Origin: Vitrella brassicaformis
Taxonomy: Eukaryota > Sar > Vitrellaceae
Length of the DNA stretch: 64,000 bases
Direction of reading: 5' to 3'
Assembly (NCBI GenBank): GCA_001179505.1
Contig: CDMY01000281.1
Span: 3,764 to 67,763 of the forward strand
Each line of letters starts with the position of its first letter. The stretch's first letter is position 1. Positions 10,705 through 22,011 of this stretch are shown in pieces. Under the pieces are notes generated by a model. The model saw nothing but the letters and a program-made list of their open reading frames with translations. It had not been told where the DNA came from and searched no databases. The translations under genes were made by a program, and so were the position numbers.

Positions 10705-11396
10705 TCATTGTTGCATTCTGTTGGTCTGATGGCACGTGCTGCATATGTAGGTGCGCCCCAGCTCCCGCCGGCAGTATCCACACGCGCGCAGACGATGGCT
10801 CAGATGCACACGCCACCACGACTGAGAGAAGAATGAATGAAACCAAACCGTCACACACCAACCATCAACGATGCAGTGGGTGGGCATCTGCTGACCTGAA
10901 TCGTCTGGACTGTGGCCAGAGTCTCCCTCTCCATCACGTTCCACTCGCCCATCGGATAGCTCCTCTTTGACCGCACGATTCTGTCCGGCCCGGCCACCAC
11001 CACACAGCTCGAGAAGGCACCGTCTGCTGTGTCCTTCTCGAGCACCTCAGCGGGCGCAATCAGCAGCGTGTTGACATCCGGCAGCCGCATCAGGTTCCTG
11101 AACGGCGCGAGAGTGGGCGTGTTGGACAGATCTGACGGGCCGACAGCGATAACAGGGCCAACAGAGCCGTCGCCAAGCTCCTTGGCCAGCAGGAGGACAT
11201 TGCAGAAGGCGGGGTCAACGAGGAGGTCGTGAAGCAAAGCGACGCTGGCCGAAGGACCACAGAGCCGACGCACGGCAGTGTTGGGCAGCTCCTCGCCAAG
11301 CCGGAATGCATCGTCCTCATTCAGGAGACCTTGAGAGGTGAGCCACCGAATTGCACGCCGATGAATAACTTTGTGCCGCTTGATGACAGCATGCAT
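10705..11396 (-). CDS. Unknown protein, two exons
   Basis: First exon starts at ATG 11396 and runs to about 10890, where ACGATTCAG is followed by GTCAGC. The best continuation uses an acceptor near 10838 and ends at stop 10705 with a Cys/Arg-rich tail (RLRACGYCRREL, ICSTCHQTNR). Without that intron the protein would simply end near 10851 after 181 residues. The main domain contains RRAIRWLTSQGLLNEDDAF and GGSGPVIAVGP-like beta/alpha segments (PVIAVGPSDLSN, NTLLIAPAEVLEKDTAD, SSCVVVAGPDRIVRSK). I do not recognise the family. It is divergent from the ABHD5-like gene, with 128 bases between start codons. Confidence 0.5.
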
Positions 11397-11446
11397 TGCG
11401 CCTCGGTCTGACGCCGTTCTTTCTTCCTTTCCCTCCCTTCCTCGGC

Positions 11447-11456
11447 TGCGAGCTTG
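11447..11456 (+). promoter_or_regulatory. GCGAGCTT promoter element, site 2
   Basis: TGCGAGCTTG followed by GAAA, 51 bases upstream of the minus start at 11396 and 69 upstream of the plus start at 11525. Preceded by a long pyrimidine run (CTTTCTTCCTTTCCCTCCC). Confidence 0.5.
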
Positions 11457-11524
11457 GAAAGGGCGAGCTGCAGATCTCTGTCACAGCCACTTCTTTGGGC
11501 CTATGGCGTGGAGCAGGAGGAGCC

Positions 11525-13809
11525 ATGTGTGCACTGTGGCGTGAGGGCTCCCGTCGGCTGGTCTTTGTTGTCTTATTCATCGCAGCCCGGTGCGCTGCCT
11601 TCGGGGCTGCGAGAGTCGGGATGGCCAAGTGGTGGGTGCCGTCAGGACCTGGGATGCTGCGGAATAGCGCCGCGAGGTTGATGCAGGAGGCCATCGACAC
11701 TGAACCTGCAGGTGGGTAGTGATTCTGCAGGCACACCACACACACACACAGACACACACACACACATCCATATCGCTTCTCGAATGTCCCTCCCTTGTGC
11801 AGGCCATGAGTTGTCTTTTAACCGTGAGGATGTCATGTGCACGCCTGCATCTGCAGAGGGGGCATCTGATGATGAGTCGGTGTCCATCAACACCGTCACG
11901 CTGGCCGCTGCCGGTGACGGTGACGGGGGCAATGCGGCGAAAGCTAATCAATCGTGCATTGTGGTGTGCCACGGCTACGCCCTCGGCCTGGCGGCATTTG
12001 CAAGGTGAGCTCTGCTGCCCACACACACTACCACCGCACAGCGACCGCCATCACAAGAGCGTGTCTTCAGAGGCTTAGCAGCTTTCGTGACGAAGAACCC
12101 CACCAGAAGGTGCTGAGATGCAGAAGGAAATCCTGAGGCTGTCTGTGTGTCTTGTCTGTGTGTCTGGTGTGATGATTGGATCAGCGTATCGGCCATCGAC
12201 TGGCCAGGAATGGGCGGATCTGCCGAGCTGCCGTCCTCCTTTGTCCGTCGGGTGCGGGAGCTGGAGAGGGCCGCGGCGAGGGACTCAACACAGGGGGACC
12301 GAGTGGTCGATGCGATTGAAGACTATTACACTGGTGAGGAGGTCATCAACACACACACACACACACACACACAGCTGTGGGTATATATGGCTTGGTTGGA
12401 TGTGTCAGATTGTCTGGAGGCGTGGCGGCTGAAGCGAGGCGGCCGGAGGATGATCTTGTGTGGCCATTCGTTGGGCGGATATCTGGCAACAGCCTACGCG
12501 CACCGCTTTCCGCAGAACGTCGACAAGCTCATCCTGCTCTCCCCCGTCGGTCGGTGGGCCACCACACCACACCACACCACACCACACCAGCACACACAAA
12601 AACAATACATGCCCCTCCCTCTTTCTGCTTTGCCTGTGTCGGGGGGTGCAGGCATCGATGGCTCCAAAGGTCGCCTACAGCCGGCTGCCCCACTGACAGC
12701 GTCCACGGCAGACAGCGAGCCCGCCTCGCCGACGCACGACGCCATCACAGCCACAGGCCCCGACAGCGGGCCATCTCTGCCTGGTCCTGACGAGCAGCGG
12801 CCGCCAGAGAGACCACCCTCGCTCATCGCACAGGTGGCCCAGGGCATCATGAGGTCTGCGTGGCGATTTGACGTGACGCCGATGGCCATGATGCGGTCAC
12901 TGGGGCCGCTAGGTACTAGTGTATGTCCGTCGGCGCAGCGATGCACCCGTCGGGAGCTGCGTGTCTGTCTGTATGTCTGTCTGTCTGTCTGTCTGTCGGC
13001 AGGTCCGTCGTTGCTGGCGGGGATATTGGGGCACAGGACGGCCGCCGTGTACCGACAGAAGGCTGTGAGAGACTACAGTTAGTTAGCAAAAGATGGCCGG
13101 CGGCGGAGCTCTACTGATGCTATTCCATGCGTACAGTGCTTGTGTGTGTGTGTGTATCTATCTGTGTGGCGTCTGTCAGTTTATCACGTCAACGCCGGGA
13201 GATCTGGTGGCGATTTCATCATCACACGGCTGCTGCACCCAACATTCGCCGCCAAGTGAGCGAGCGATCGCCCATCCCATTCGCCATTCCATTGGTCATT
13301 GTCCGATTGTGTCTGTGTCTTTGCAGGCGTCCGTTGGAGAAATGCATTGCTGAGCTGCCGATGAAGGTCTGCTTTGCATTCGGTCAGCGCAGCTGCGGTG
13401 GCCACACAGACAAACAGCACACCAGCACAACCTCTGTGTGCAGCCATGTGTCTGTGTGTGTGTGTGTGTGTGTGTGTATACAGGTTCTGAGGACTGGGTG
13501 GATGCGACGCCCGCAAGGCGTCTTCAGCAGCAGCACCCTCAGGTGTGTTGTGTGTGCACGTCACGTGCCAAGACAGAGAGACAGACACACCTGTCTGTCT
13601 CACTTGTCTGTCTGTGTTGAAACCGTCAGCGCATCCAGGTTTCCGTTGTGAAGGACTGCGGCCACCAAATCGCCCTCGAGAACCCAACAGGTATATAGGT
13701 CAATGGCACAATGAATGCCCCTGAGCCGTCGTGTGTGGACCTGTGTCATGCATTCAACCGTCCATACGCTCCTGCAGGTTTTGCCAGCTATCTCGAGTCG
13801 GTGGTCTGA
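11525..13809 (+). CDS. ABHD4/ABHD5 (CGI-58)-like alpha/beta hydrolase
   Basis: Serine hydrolase-fold lipid enzyme or lipase coactivator. Exons: 11525-11711, 11804-12004 (approximate), 12071-12109, 12185-12333, 12409-12549, 12652-12912, 13003-13077, 13180-13255, 13327-13382, 13484-13542, 13630-13690, 13778-13809. Motifs in order: oxyanion-side CIVVCHGYALGLAAF; VSAIDWPGMGGSAELP; nucleophile elbow CGHSLGGYLATAYAHRFP; Asp region GSEDWVDATP; His region KDCGHQIALENPTGF. Serine, Asp and His are all present, unlike mammalian ABHD5, which lacks the serine, so a catalytic ABHD4 or plant-type LPA acyltransferase/phospholipase role is more likely (inference). A Ser/Pro/Thr-rich insertion of about 60 residues separates the elbow from the lid. 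The N-terminus (RRLVFVVLFIAARCAAFGAA) looks like a signal anchor, and the AAFG could be a plastid-type cleavage motif. An in-frame ATG at 11396 is possible. Confidence 0.86.
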
Positions 13810-14379
13810 CTGATTGATATAGATGCATAGATGGACAGCCACGACTGCTGCACGGACGCATGTGTGGCGCATGGCATGGCGAGAGAGGAGCGGGGCAGAA
13901 TAGGCTTTGTTTGTTTGCTTGTGGTGAGATAGAGGGCGGTGGGTTGGTAGAGTGGTGCGTGTGGGGCGAGGCCGCATCCACTGGCAGCCGTGGCGGGGGC
14001 GGTCGTTGGTTTGGTTGCAACCGGTGAAGACAAGTACGGCACGGTGTCCATGGAGGTGGGAAACGACTTCCATCGACCCTCATCAACAGACCGCTTTGGA
14101 TGCATCCAAAAGGACACCGGAAATGCATTCACTGCACACACACAAGTGTCTGTTAGCCACTCACTCTAGGGACCCTCCCCTCCCAGATGTGCTCAGAATC
14201 ACACTGGCCATGGACGTACAAAACCCAACCATCCATCCATCCATCCATCCACCCACCAACGACTGACTGACTGACTGACTGCCCAATTGTCCTCTCTCTC
14301 CTGTTGTGCCCTCATTGACCATTTGAAGAAAGATCCACCCCGTCTCTCTCCCTCTCTCTGCATGGCAGACCTGCACTAG
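13810..14379. other. Convergent intergenic region with ATCC and GACT tetranucleotide repeats
   Basis: 570 bases between converging stops. It contains (ATCC)n near 14230-14252 and (GACT)n near 14262-14280 on the plus strand. No coding signal. Confidence 0.55.
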
Positions 14380-15352
14380 CTATAGCTTGAGGTCATCAAT
14401 CACTTTTTTCTTCATCCGGGCGTCCCAGTCGTCCAAGTCAGCCCTGCTCGACACGTCGTCCTCTATCCGCTCGATGGCCTCCTGACGCTCACGAGAGACA
14501 CCCTGCTGCTGCTGCTGCTGCTGTCGGCCAATGGGGACGCGCCTCATCTCAGACTGCCGCTGTCGGGTGAACCGGGGCAAGGTGGGTGCGGGGAACCGCT
14601 GCTGATTGGCGGACAGGAAGGGCTGAGCGAAGGCTCGTAAGACGCCCATCACAAACATGCCTGACACACCCGCCACACACACCCACACACATTCCCACAG
14701 AGGGGATCCCAGGGGTCCGTCATTGTCTGTCTGCAGCGGTGCAGTGCTAGCTACCGGTGAAGGCAGCTGTGCCGAAGAAAGCCGCCATAGTGGCGATTGT
14801 GCCGAAGGCTGCCACTGTGGTCATGATGAGCCCCCCGAAGATGAAGGAGAACAGGGTGAGGGAGGCCACGATGGCAAACAGGGATATGATGGACGTGCCC
14901 AGGAAGGTGAAGACTGCCGACACCAACAGGCCGATGAAAGATGCGCTGAGCAAAAAGAGCTCCAAGGGAAGCTGAACGCACCAACGACAGACAGACCGAC
15001 GCGAGAGACCATCACATCAACCAGTCAGTCATCGTCCCTTCCTTGAGTGTGTTCTGTCGCTCCCGACCGTCAAGAGGTTGCCGATGAGCGAGGTCACCAC
15101 ACCTCCCATGAACAGCGGATTCGCATGCATAACCGTCCTCCTCTGCGCCCCTTCTTCAATGGATCTCGCCTGTCCGTGGCCATAGCCACTGACGTGCAGG
15201 TGCTGCTCATTCACCAATGGCGTCTTGCTCGGCCGTCGTGAAGGCAAAGATGCTCTGCGGTGCAGCGGAGGCACGAATGCCACAGATCCAGGCGATAAAG
15301 GACGAGCGGCGCCGGCAAGGGTCACCACGGAAAGAAGACAGCAAACCCGCAT
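14380..15352 (-). CDS. Candidate plastid-targeted membrane protein with bipartite leader (unknown function)
   Basis: Three exons with matching phases: 15352-15068, 14971-14755, 14660-14380; 260 residues. Residues 1-18 are a signal peptide (MRVCCLLSVVTLAGAARP). They are followed by GSVAFVPPLHRRASLPSRRP, a Ser/Arg/Pro-rich segment without acidic residues, containing the A-F step typical of transit peptides in red-lineage complex plastids. Exon 2 encodes two strong hydrophobic segments (ASFIGLLVSAVFTFLG, SIISLFAIVASLTLFSFIFG) and a third Ala/Thr-rich one. Exon 3 is hydrophilic with a seven-residue Gln run (CTG repeat at about 14502-14524) and ends DDWDARMKKKVIDDLKL. The leader is seen in the sequence; the plastid location is inference; the function is unknown. 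Confidence 0.65.
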
Positions 15353-16006
15353 TTCGAAGCTACGGTGCTATTACCGGCTGCAGAATCCACACAGGAAAAA
15401 AGTTCCTTCCGGCCCTAGGGTTGGACCGTTGCTAAGCTCGCATCGTGGACGAGTCGTTCACTCCCTTCCCTCGCGCCCAAGTCCCGGCCCTTGAGGGCAG
15501 ATGCAGAGTCGAACTGAACGAATTGAATGAGTCGACAATCACTGACGGTATTGACTTGGTGATTCATGACATCATGACTGTAGTGCATTAGAGAGACTGT
15601 TCACACACGAATATGAAAGGACTGCATCCTCGCATCGTCGCACTGTCCTCGCATTGCATAGACACAGGAAAACCTCCTTGAGAGGCAGGCAGACAAGCGA
15701 ACAGGCAGATCTTGCTTATGTGAGCAAATGGGATAGATATACACGTAGTCACAGCAGCACATGCACAAGCAGCCTGACGGCTGTCTGCCTTACTGCACTG
15801 TACTGTACTCTACTACCACCCCAGTGCAACCCGAATCAGGGGCAAGGGATGGAACCATCTGTCAAACCGGCTCTCTCCCCTAGTAGGCAATACATAATAA
15901 GTGCACAAATGAATGCGAACCCACAGACACATCACACAAACACACACATACGAAACACATGACAGGCAGGCGGCCCTGTCGGCTGCCCAACTGCCTGTGT
16001 CTCCGC
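15353..16006. other. Intergenic region between two minus-strand genes
   Basis: 650 bases holding promoter site 3, then AT-richer sequence (15540-15640) and a CA tract at 15930-15950. No gene is recognised. Confidence 0.5.
15432..15442 (-). promoter_or_regulatory. GCGAGCTT promoter element, site 3
   Basis: TGCGAGCTTAG on the minus strand, about 80 bases upstream of the ATG at 15352 and in the same orientation as that gene. Confidence 0.45.
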
Positions 16007-17754
16007 TCACCATGACCGCTGTGCACGATCGTAAAAGAAATGGCCGTTCAGGTCAGACGATCCAGGGGGCAAGGTGGCTAGGTAGATGCCCGTATCAGCC
16101 TGACATGACGCAGGCATTATACAAACAACACATCGATGCAGAAACTGGATGCCTTGGCCATTCTCGTTCCTCGACTGACCCCCTGTGCGGCTGTCCGCGG
16201 CGCCCGATCCCATCCCGCCATGTCGGTCTTGCACCAACCTGAGAGAGAAAAGCGACGCGGCAAACAGATTGGATGCTGCCAGTCTCCATCCGCTTCGCTC
16301 ACCGGGGCAGTAGCAGTTGACGAGCACGCCAGGGTTGCTGTTCAGCCTGCCGATGTCCCTGGCAGTTATGCGTGTGAGCATCGCAACACCGATCTTCGAC
16401 ACACCATAGGTAGTCGACGGCCAGCCTCTCGACTGGTGCTGCCCGCTCTGGGCATCACTGCACAGCCCAAGCAGACGCGCACAATTAATGATATTTCGTT
16501 TTCTCGCCTAATTCGTTCTGTGGCAGCGATTTTGTAAGTACTCGATGAACTGCTTCATGAGTCCGGAGAGCTGCTTCTCAGTCAGGTCATCAGCCATGAA
16601 TCTGTCACGCAAGGCTGCACACATCAAGCACGCCGCACCGTGAGTGACACAATGAATGTTGACTCCTCATCTCTTTAGTACCTACCTTGGCTCTTGAGCG
16701 AGGAAATGAGCCCCGCCTGGCTCGCGACATTGACAATGCGGCCGTTGGCACGGATCAGCGGAAGCAGCGCGTTGCTGATCGCAAGCGTGCCTGAGTGGGT
16801 GGACAAACCGCACAATGATCTGCTTAACTGTGTTCTGTGTCAGTTACCGAAGTAGTTGATTTTGAGAGTCTCCTTCGCTTGTAAACTGAATGGCTCAGTG
16901 GCAGCCATTTTGAAGGCAAAGCCTGCATGCTCATTCGATGGAACCACAAACATACACACACACACACACGTTTGTTGACAGGCGGCACACTGGCCACTGG
17001 GCGTGGCTTGGTGCAATCTTCACCTGCGTTGTTGACCAGGATGTCTGTGATCACAGACAGTCACATATGACAATGCATGCAACGGATTCGTTCTTGAGCA
17101 GCCAGCCATGTGTCAGCTGCAGTTCACTCACCGAGGCCGCCATACTGGCTCTCAATGTGACTCCTGCAATTCAATCAGCCATGCACTGCAGCGTGCATCC
17201 ATCGATTGTATATGTGTGGTGTTGGTCACCTCAGTGTTTGAATGCTCTGCGCATCGGTAATATCCTGCAGGACCAACAGAGGGAATACGGGTGGTGCACA
17301 ATCACCGCACAATCACGTGCTCGTGCCTGTGATGCGTACCAGCTGATGGAATGACACCTGCCCTCCCTCCTGCTTCAGCCGGTCTGCTGCGTCCTGCCCG
17401 AGAGCCGCCTTGCGTGCTGTGAGGATGACATGGATGCCAGGCGTCAGGCTGAGCCCTCGAGCAATCTCATAGCCGATGCTGATTGATGCATGGACACACA
17501 GGGACAGCCATGCATTGGCGACTCTCCGTGTGTCTTGCCTGTCCTCACCCTTTGTTTGCTCCGGTCACGACAGCGATTCGCGGACTCATCTGCAGCACAC
17601 AGAATAGGGGATGTGCTGTGCACACGTGGCGCAGATCTCATCTCCACCTGCTCACCTCCTTGTCAGACAGACCAGCAGACAGGGCGGACAGTCGAAGGGC
17701 GAAAGCGAATGAGATAGAGGCGAGGACGAGGACAAAGACAAAGACCAAATGCAT
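16007..17754 (-). CDS. Carbonyl reductase-like short-chain dehydrogenase (CBR1 type) with N-terminal signal sequence
   Basis: NAD(P)H-dependent SDR. Exon 1 (17754-17656) encodes a hydrophobic leader (MHLVFVFVLVLASISFAF...). Exon 2 begins at about 17589 with MSPRIAVVTGANKG, the Rossmann TGxxxGxG motif completed across an intron by IGYEIARGL. Further blocks: DITDAQSIQ; ILVNNAG (17054 region); GRIVNVASQAGL with the catalytic Ser region; TYGVSKIGVAMLTR, giving the Y-x-x-x-K catalytic pair; VNCYCPG; TDMAGWDRAPRTAAQGADT; and a C-terminus of YLATLPPG...GHFFYDRAQRSW, which matches the 'TPVYLALLPP...G-F-x-x-K-x-x-x-W' end of CBR1. About ten exons. The leader suggests the ER, secretory pathway or plastid rather than cytosol. 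It shares a 96-base divergent promoter with the next gene. Confidence 0.85.
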
Positions 17755-17850
17755 TCGCCCTCGACTGCTGTTTTCGGGAACGGAGCGCGAAACACAATCA
17801 CAAGGCCCCAGTGCAGCGCCCCCTTTCGCTCGAGGAACGACAAAGCAACG
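17755..17850. promoter_or_regulatory. Very short divergent promoter region (96 bases)
   Basis: The only sequence between the ATG of the carbonyl reductase (minus, 17754) and that of the secreted propeller protein (plus, 17851). It has no GCGAGCTT copy and no TATA-like run. Confidence 0.5.
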
Positions 17851-20183
17851 ATGAAGCACAAGCAGCCCCTGCTTGTGTTTATGTCGGTCTTGCTGGCCTC
17901 CTGGACTGCTGCACAGTCAGAAGGCACCGTGTCACGTGAAGGCACTCACTCTTCGCACTTCTTCTCCGGTCATCCGCCTGCGCGTGAGGAGCCTCCACCC
18001 AAGATACAACGATTAGGTGAGGGTGGAGGACAGACACACCGCCACGCATCCGCATGTTTTGTATGCTGGCTGCAGTGGACAAGTTCACCCCTGCCTGTCG
18101 ATGGCACCTGCCCCTGACCCTCTCCCCCTTTCCCGCCACTCTGAGAGTGACCGACATCCCCAAGAAAACCATCGTCAAGCTCATCTACTCGGGCCTCCCC
18201 GTCCCGCCCGTTGGCCAGGCCAACCATGCTGACTACTGCGTGGTGCACTTCTTCGACACAGAGGGAAACAAGGCCAACACAATCGACTTGCAGGCGCTGT
18301 GCAGTCTCAACGGGCTGTTTGACTCGGTGAGTATCTCGTCTATGTTTCGTGTGACGTACTTCGGGACGGTGCCGATGCAACATGACTGGATTGGGTGGAG
18401 GGGGACGGCAGCCAAGAACGGCCATGCGACGTGTCCGATTCGCATCAGTAAGAGACAACAACACCAAGCGATCGTCACATGTCCCTTAATGGCATGTGGG
18501 CTTGCAGAGTGCGGTACGCCCGAGACGACCAGCCCTGGCTTTGTGCCTCCGCCGTCGACCAGGCCGCCCTTTGATTTCGAGGATCCCACCGAAAGACCTG
18601 TCTTCAGTTTCACAACCACAGCAGTACCCACCTCGCTGCAGCCTGTGGGGAACACCACCACTGCCCCCGTCCTGACCAGCACGGCGGCCGTGCCATCAAC
18701 AACCACAGAGAGGGTTACATCCACTGCACTGCCCAGCACCACGACTGGAAAGCCCTCGACTGTGCTGCCGACGAGCACGCCAAGCACGACGGCAGCGCCT
18801 ACATCTACATCAAAACCAACGACGACAACACAGCGTGTGACGACAGTGAAGCCGACCACGCATTCCCCGCCGCTTGTGACGACGAGAGAGCCGACGACAG
18901 AGAGGGTCACGTCCACTGCTCTCCCAACGCCGGCCGTCACGACAGAGAGGGTGACGTCCACGGCTCTCCCAACGCCGGCTGTCACGACTGCGGCGCCGAC
19001 CACTACAGTTGTGCCTGTGAGCACCACCCCACCTCCCCCTGCTCCGGGTGCGACAGCGAGATACACGAGGACAATTGTCGGTTGCCTCTATCCATTGTGT
19101 ATTTCCCATTTCCTCTCTGTCTCTTTCCAGCCAACAGCACTCTCTTCGTGTCCAGCTTCCTCTCTGACCTCGTCTTCTCCTACCGCGGAGACACTGGCGA
19201 ACTCGACAAAGTCATGATCGCCCTCGACGACAAAAATGCGGAGGTCCTGCGGGCCCCGACAGGCATGGATCTCTCGCCCGACGGCATCCTGCACGTCGGA
19301 TCGTTCCTCACCGGAGGCGTGCTCAAGTTCGATCCCCTCACCGGCGACTACCTGGGCCATCTTGTGTCCCCGAACTCAGCAGCCAGGCTGCTGGGCGTCG
19401 TGGGGGTGGCATTCGGTCCTGATGGGCACCTCTACGCGACGTCATTCCAGGCAGGGAGACGAAACACGACAACAGGAAACCACCCAGAGAGAGCCCGTGT
19501 CTCCCGTATTGTGTCGAATCAGGATGCCCGTGTGGTCAAATTTGATGGCAAAACGGGCGAGTATTTGGCAGATTTCGTCACTCGCCCCAAGTCGGGCGGC
19601 CTGACGGCTCCAGCGGGTATCAAGTTTTCCCCCCACGACGGCGACCTCTACGTGGCCTCGGCGAGCGACAGTGTGATTTTTCAGTACAACGGCACCACAG
19701 GAAAGTTCATCGACGTCTTCGCCTTCGACCCAACTGCATACACAAGTAAGTACTCCTGTCAGAGACACAGCTCGCATTCGTGTCTCTGTATCTCATGTCT
19801 CTCTTACACGCACAGCGACCGACCTGGCCTTCCACAAGAACGATCTCTTCGTGACATGCTTCGACTCATCCGAAATTCTCCATTTTGACCGCCGGACCGG
19901 CACAACGAAAGGCGCCATCATCAACCGAGACACCGCTGGAGCCCTCAGAGGCCCACAAGGATTGACCTTCGATTCCGACGGCCACCTGTATGTTGCCGAA
20001 GGCGGCCACCTCGGCTCCTCTCGTGTCCTCAAATACTCGGTCGTGAGCGGCCCTCCTGGGGTGAGGGCGTCTTATGAGGGTGACTTCGTGCAGCCTGGCG
20101 CGGCGGGGCTCCTTGACCCATTCGATGTGGTGTTTGTTGAAAGGGGGGAAGTCCTTCGGCGGCAATCGCCGCCAAGTGGCTGA
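17851..20183 (+). CDS. Secreted protein: unknown N-terminal domain, mucin-like Thr/Pro linker, NHL-like beta-propeller
   Basis: Starts MKHKQPLLVFMSVLLASWTA, a clear signal peptide. Exon 1 is 17851-18016; exon 2 starts at 18076. An intron at about 18449-18508 (in frame, so it could be retained) splits the N-terminal Cys domain. Next comes a linker of about 150 residues made of Thr/Pro/Ser with repeated TERVTSTALPTPAVT units, likely heavily O-glycosylated. After a donor near 19045 and acceptor at 19131 the C-terminal part begins ANSTLFVSSFLSDLVFSY and contains recurring blade signatures: GMDLSPDGILHVGSF, GVAFGPDGHLYATSF, GIKFSPHDGDLYVASA, DLAFHKNDLFVTCF, GLTFDSDGHLYVAEG. These match NHL/SMP-30-type six-bladed propellers. 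Two to three N-glycosylation sequons are visible. Role is probably extracellular binding or cell-wall/surface; ligand unknown. Confidence 0.77.
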
Positions 20184-20741
20184 CCTCGCCTGACCTGACC
20201 TGGCCTTTTCGTCTTTTTCATTGTCCATTTCGTTGTTTGCCGCATGTCGTGTGTATGTGTGAGTGAAATGTCGTCTTGTTGTTCGCCAACGACACCGGTT
20301 GTTCTCTCTCTCACTTTGTCCACTCTGTGCTGTGCGGGGCGGGTCTGGTCTGCCAAAAGAAGGAGGGAAGGAGAGTGGTGGGTCGGGGGTAATGCGCCTT
20401 GATCAGTGATTTCTGCCGAAGCTGCTGGTCGACTGCCTGACTGCCGTGTACTGTGTTCCCTGGATGGATGGATGGATGGATGCGTGTGACCGATCGCAGC
20501 TAATAAGGCGGCCCCAATGTCATTTTTCTTATGTGTGATATGAGAAGGCGCTGCCCTGGCAGCTGCGGCGCGCCGCTGTCATGCATGTAAGATGGGCCAT
20601 CCATGCAGCTGTCGTGTACATGCTTTCTTCTGGAACACCGCCTGGCTGACAAAATTCAGTCCACTTAATCCAATGGTCTTCAGTCCACTGTCAAGCAATC
20701 GATTGAGAGCAAGGAAAGGGCAACTCAGTCAAACTGATCTT
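20184..20741. other. Convergent intergenic region with ATGG repeat
   Basis: Holds a (GGAT)n run near 20460-20480 and unremarkable sequence. No coding signal. Confidence 0.5.
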
Positions 20742-22011
20742 CTAGAACTTGTCAATTCCGGGGATGGGCAAGGACTGGAGGATCGTAGAAATGAAGGCCA
20801 GGCAGAGGGAGACAATAGCAAGGATTGACGAATAGCCTAAGGGGCACTCGAACTTGTCCCCGTCCTTGTCGATGCAGTGGGGGCCGGCTTCCTTCTTGCC
20901 GGACGTGAGAGACCCCCATATGACCAGACCTGAAGGAAGGACAAACAACCCGTGCATGAGTCGCTCGTCGTGCTCTTCCGTGTCTCATGCGGACGCACCA
21001 AGGAAGAACAGCAGGAGGGAGGCGAGATAACAGGCAATGGCAGGTCTGCTCCATCTGAGTAAGGTATGGTACACAAGTGTATACAAATGGCAGACGCCAA
21101 GGCAAGCACCACTCCTTCTCACCTTTGGTTCAGCAGCGAAGTCATGAAGCTGCAGCAAACATACAAGGCAGCCGTGTGTGATGTGAAAGGAGCTCTCAGA
21201 CAGGCGCATGTTTTGGTGTCACCTGAAGACAATGGCGCCCGCAAGTGTGGTCAGGCCGAGAGCCCCAGGGATGATCATGCCGAGGCCGGCTGTGATGTGC
21301 GTATCCAGCCGGTCACATGTGTCCTGTAACACGCAAGAAAGAGATCAGTACATCAGTATCGTATCAGTGGGAAGAACAAAGTGCCCCACACCGTTTTGAA
21401 TCTCACCTTGTTTGAGTCTTTGCAGTCGGTGTCGTCCTCAATCGACTCCCTGGCCTCCTGACCAAAATGCAGCCATCAAGGACGACTTTCAAATTTCGAC
21501 CCCAAACATGAGACAGGCTACCTGGAACTCGGCACGGCACACACACAGGTCCTTGGCCTCAGGCAGGTCCCGCTTCTTGCAGCTGAAGTAGTCGGCAGGC
21601 TCGCTGCAGTCGGTCTGCAGACTGGTCTGGAGGACCCACTTGAAGTGAGTCAGGCCTGACACACACTCACACCGAGAAGTCGGCCTGTCAGACACGCTCC
21701 CCATCCCACTTGCCCACTTCCCCCATGTGCTTCGAGCTGTCATCACCGTAGGCCTCCAGTCGATACGCAGTGACCCCTCCCACTTCATTGTCAAAGTAAT
21801 TGTAGCGCCAGTTGTCCGTCGCCATGCCTGCAAGCAGCATCGTCCATCCCAGTCGGCGTGAAGCCAAGAAGAGGTTTGAACCGCACGGCCCCCCGTCATA
21901 TCGCAGCCCACCTGTGATCATGAGGACCAGTGCGACGAGCCCCAGGACACCGGCCGTCATCGCATGCCAGGAAAACATCGCGGCGGCGGCGCGAATCGCC
22001 GCAAAGCTCAT
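20742..22011 (-). CDS. Four-TM membrane protein with Cys-rich first loop (unknown family)
   Basis: Seven exons reading ATG at 22011 to stop at 20742. TM1 is AMTAGVLGLVALVLMITG. A loop of about 120 residues carries most cysteines (TDCSEPADYFSCKKRDL, DLCVCRAEFQ, DTDCKDSNKDTCDR). TM2 is in AGLGMIIPGALGLTTLAGAI, TM3 in AIACYLASLLLFFLGLVIWG, a short loop has CIDKDGDKFECPLG, and TM4 is SSILAIVSLCLAFISTIL; the protein ends PGIDKF. The topology (four helices, large Cys-containing loop 1, small Cys-containing loop 2) is reminiscent of claudin/tetraspanin-like proteins, but loop signatures of those families (CCG or W-GLW-C-C) are absent. I do not assign a family. Confidence 0.7.

Noticed and set aside
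18233-19066. 277-residue Val/Gly-rich minus-strand frame
   Set aside because: Antisense of the Thr/Pro mucin-like linker; composition is fully explained by the ACC/ACG repeats on the other strand.
20460-20480. GGAT tandem repeats (also near 9888, 14230, 22600, 56715 and 56885) resembling CRISPR-like direct repeats
   Set aside because: Simple tetranucleotide microsatellites without unique spacers in a eukaryotic intron-rich genome.
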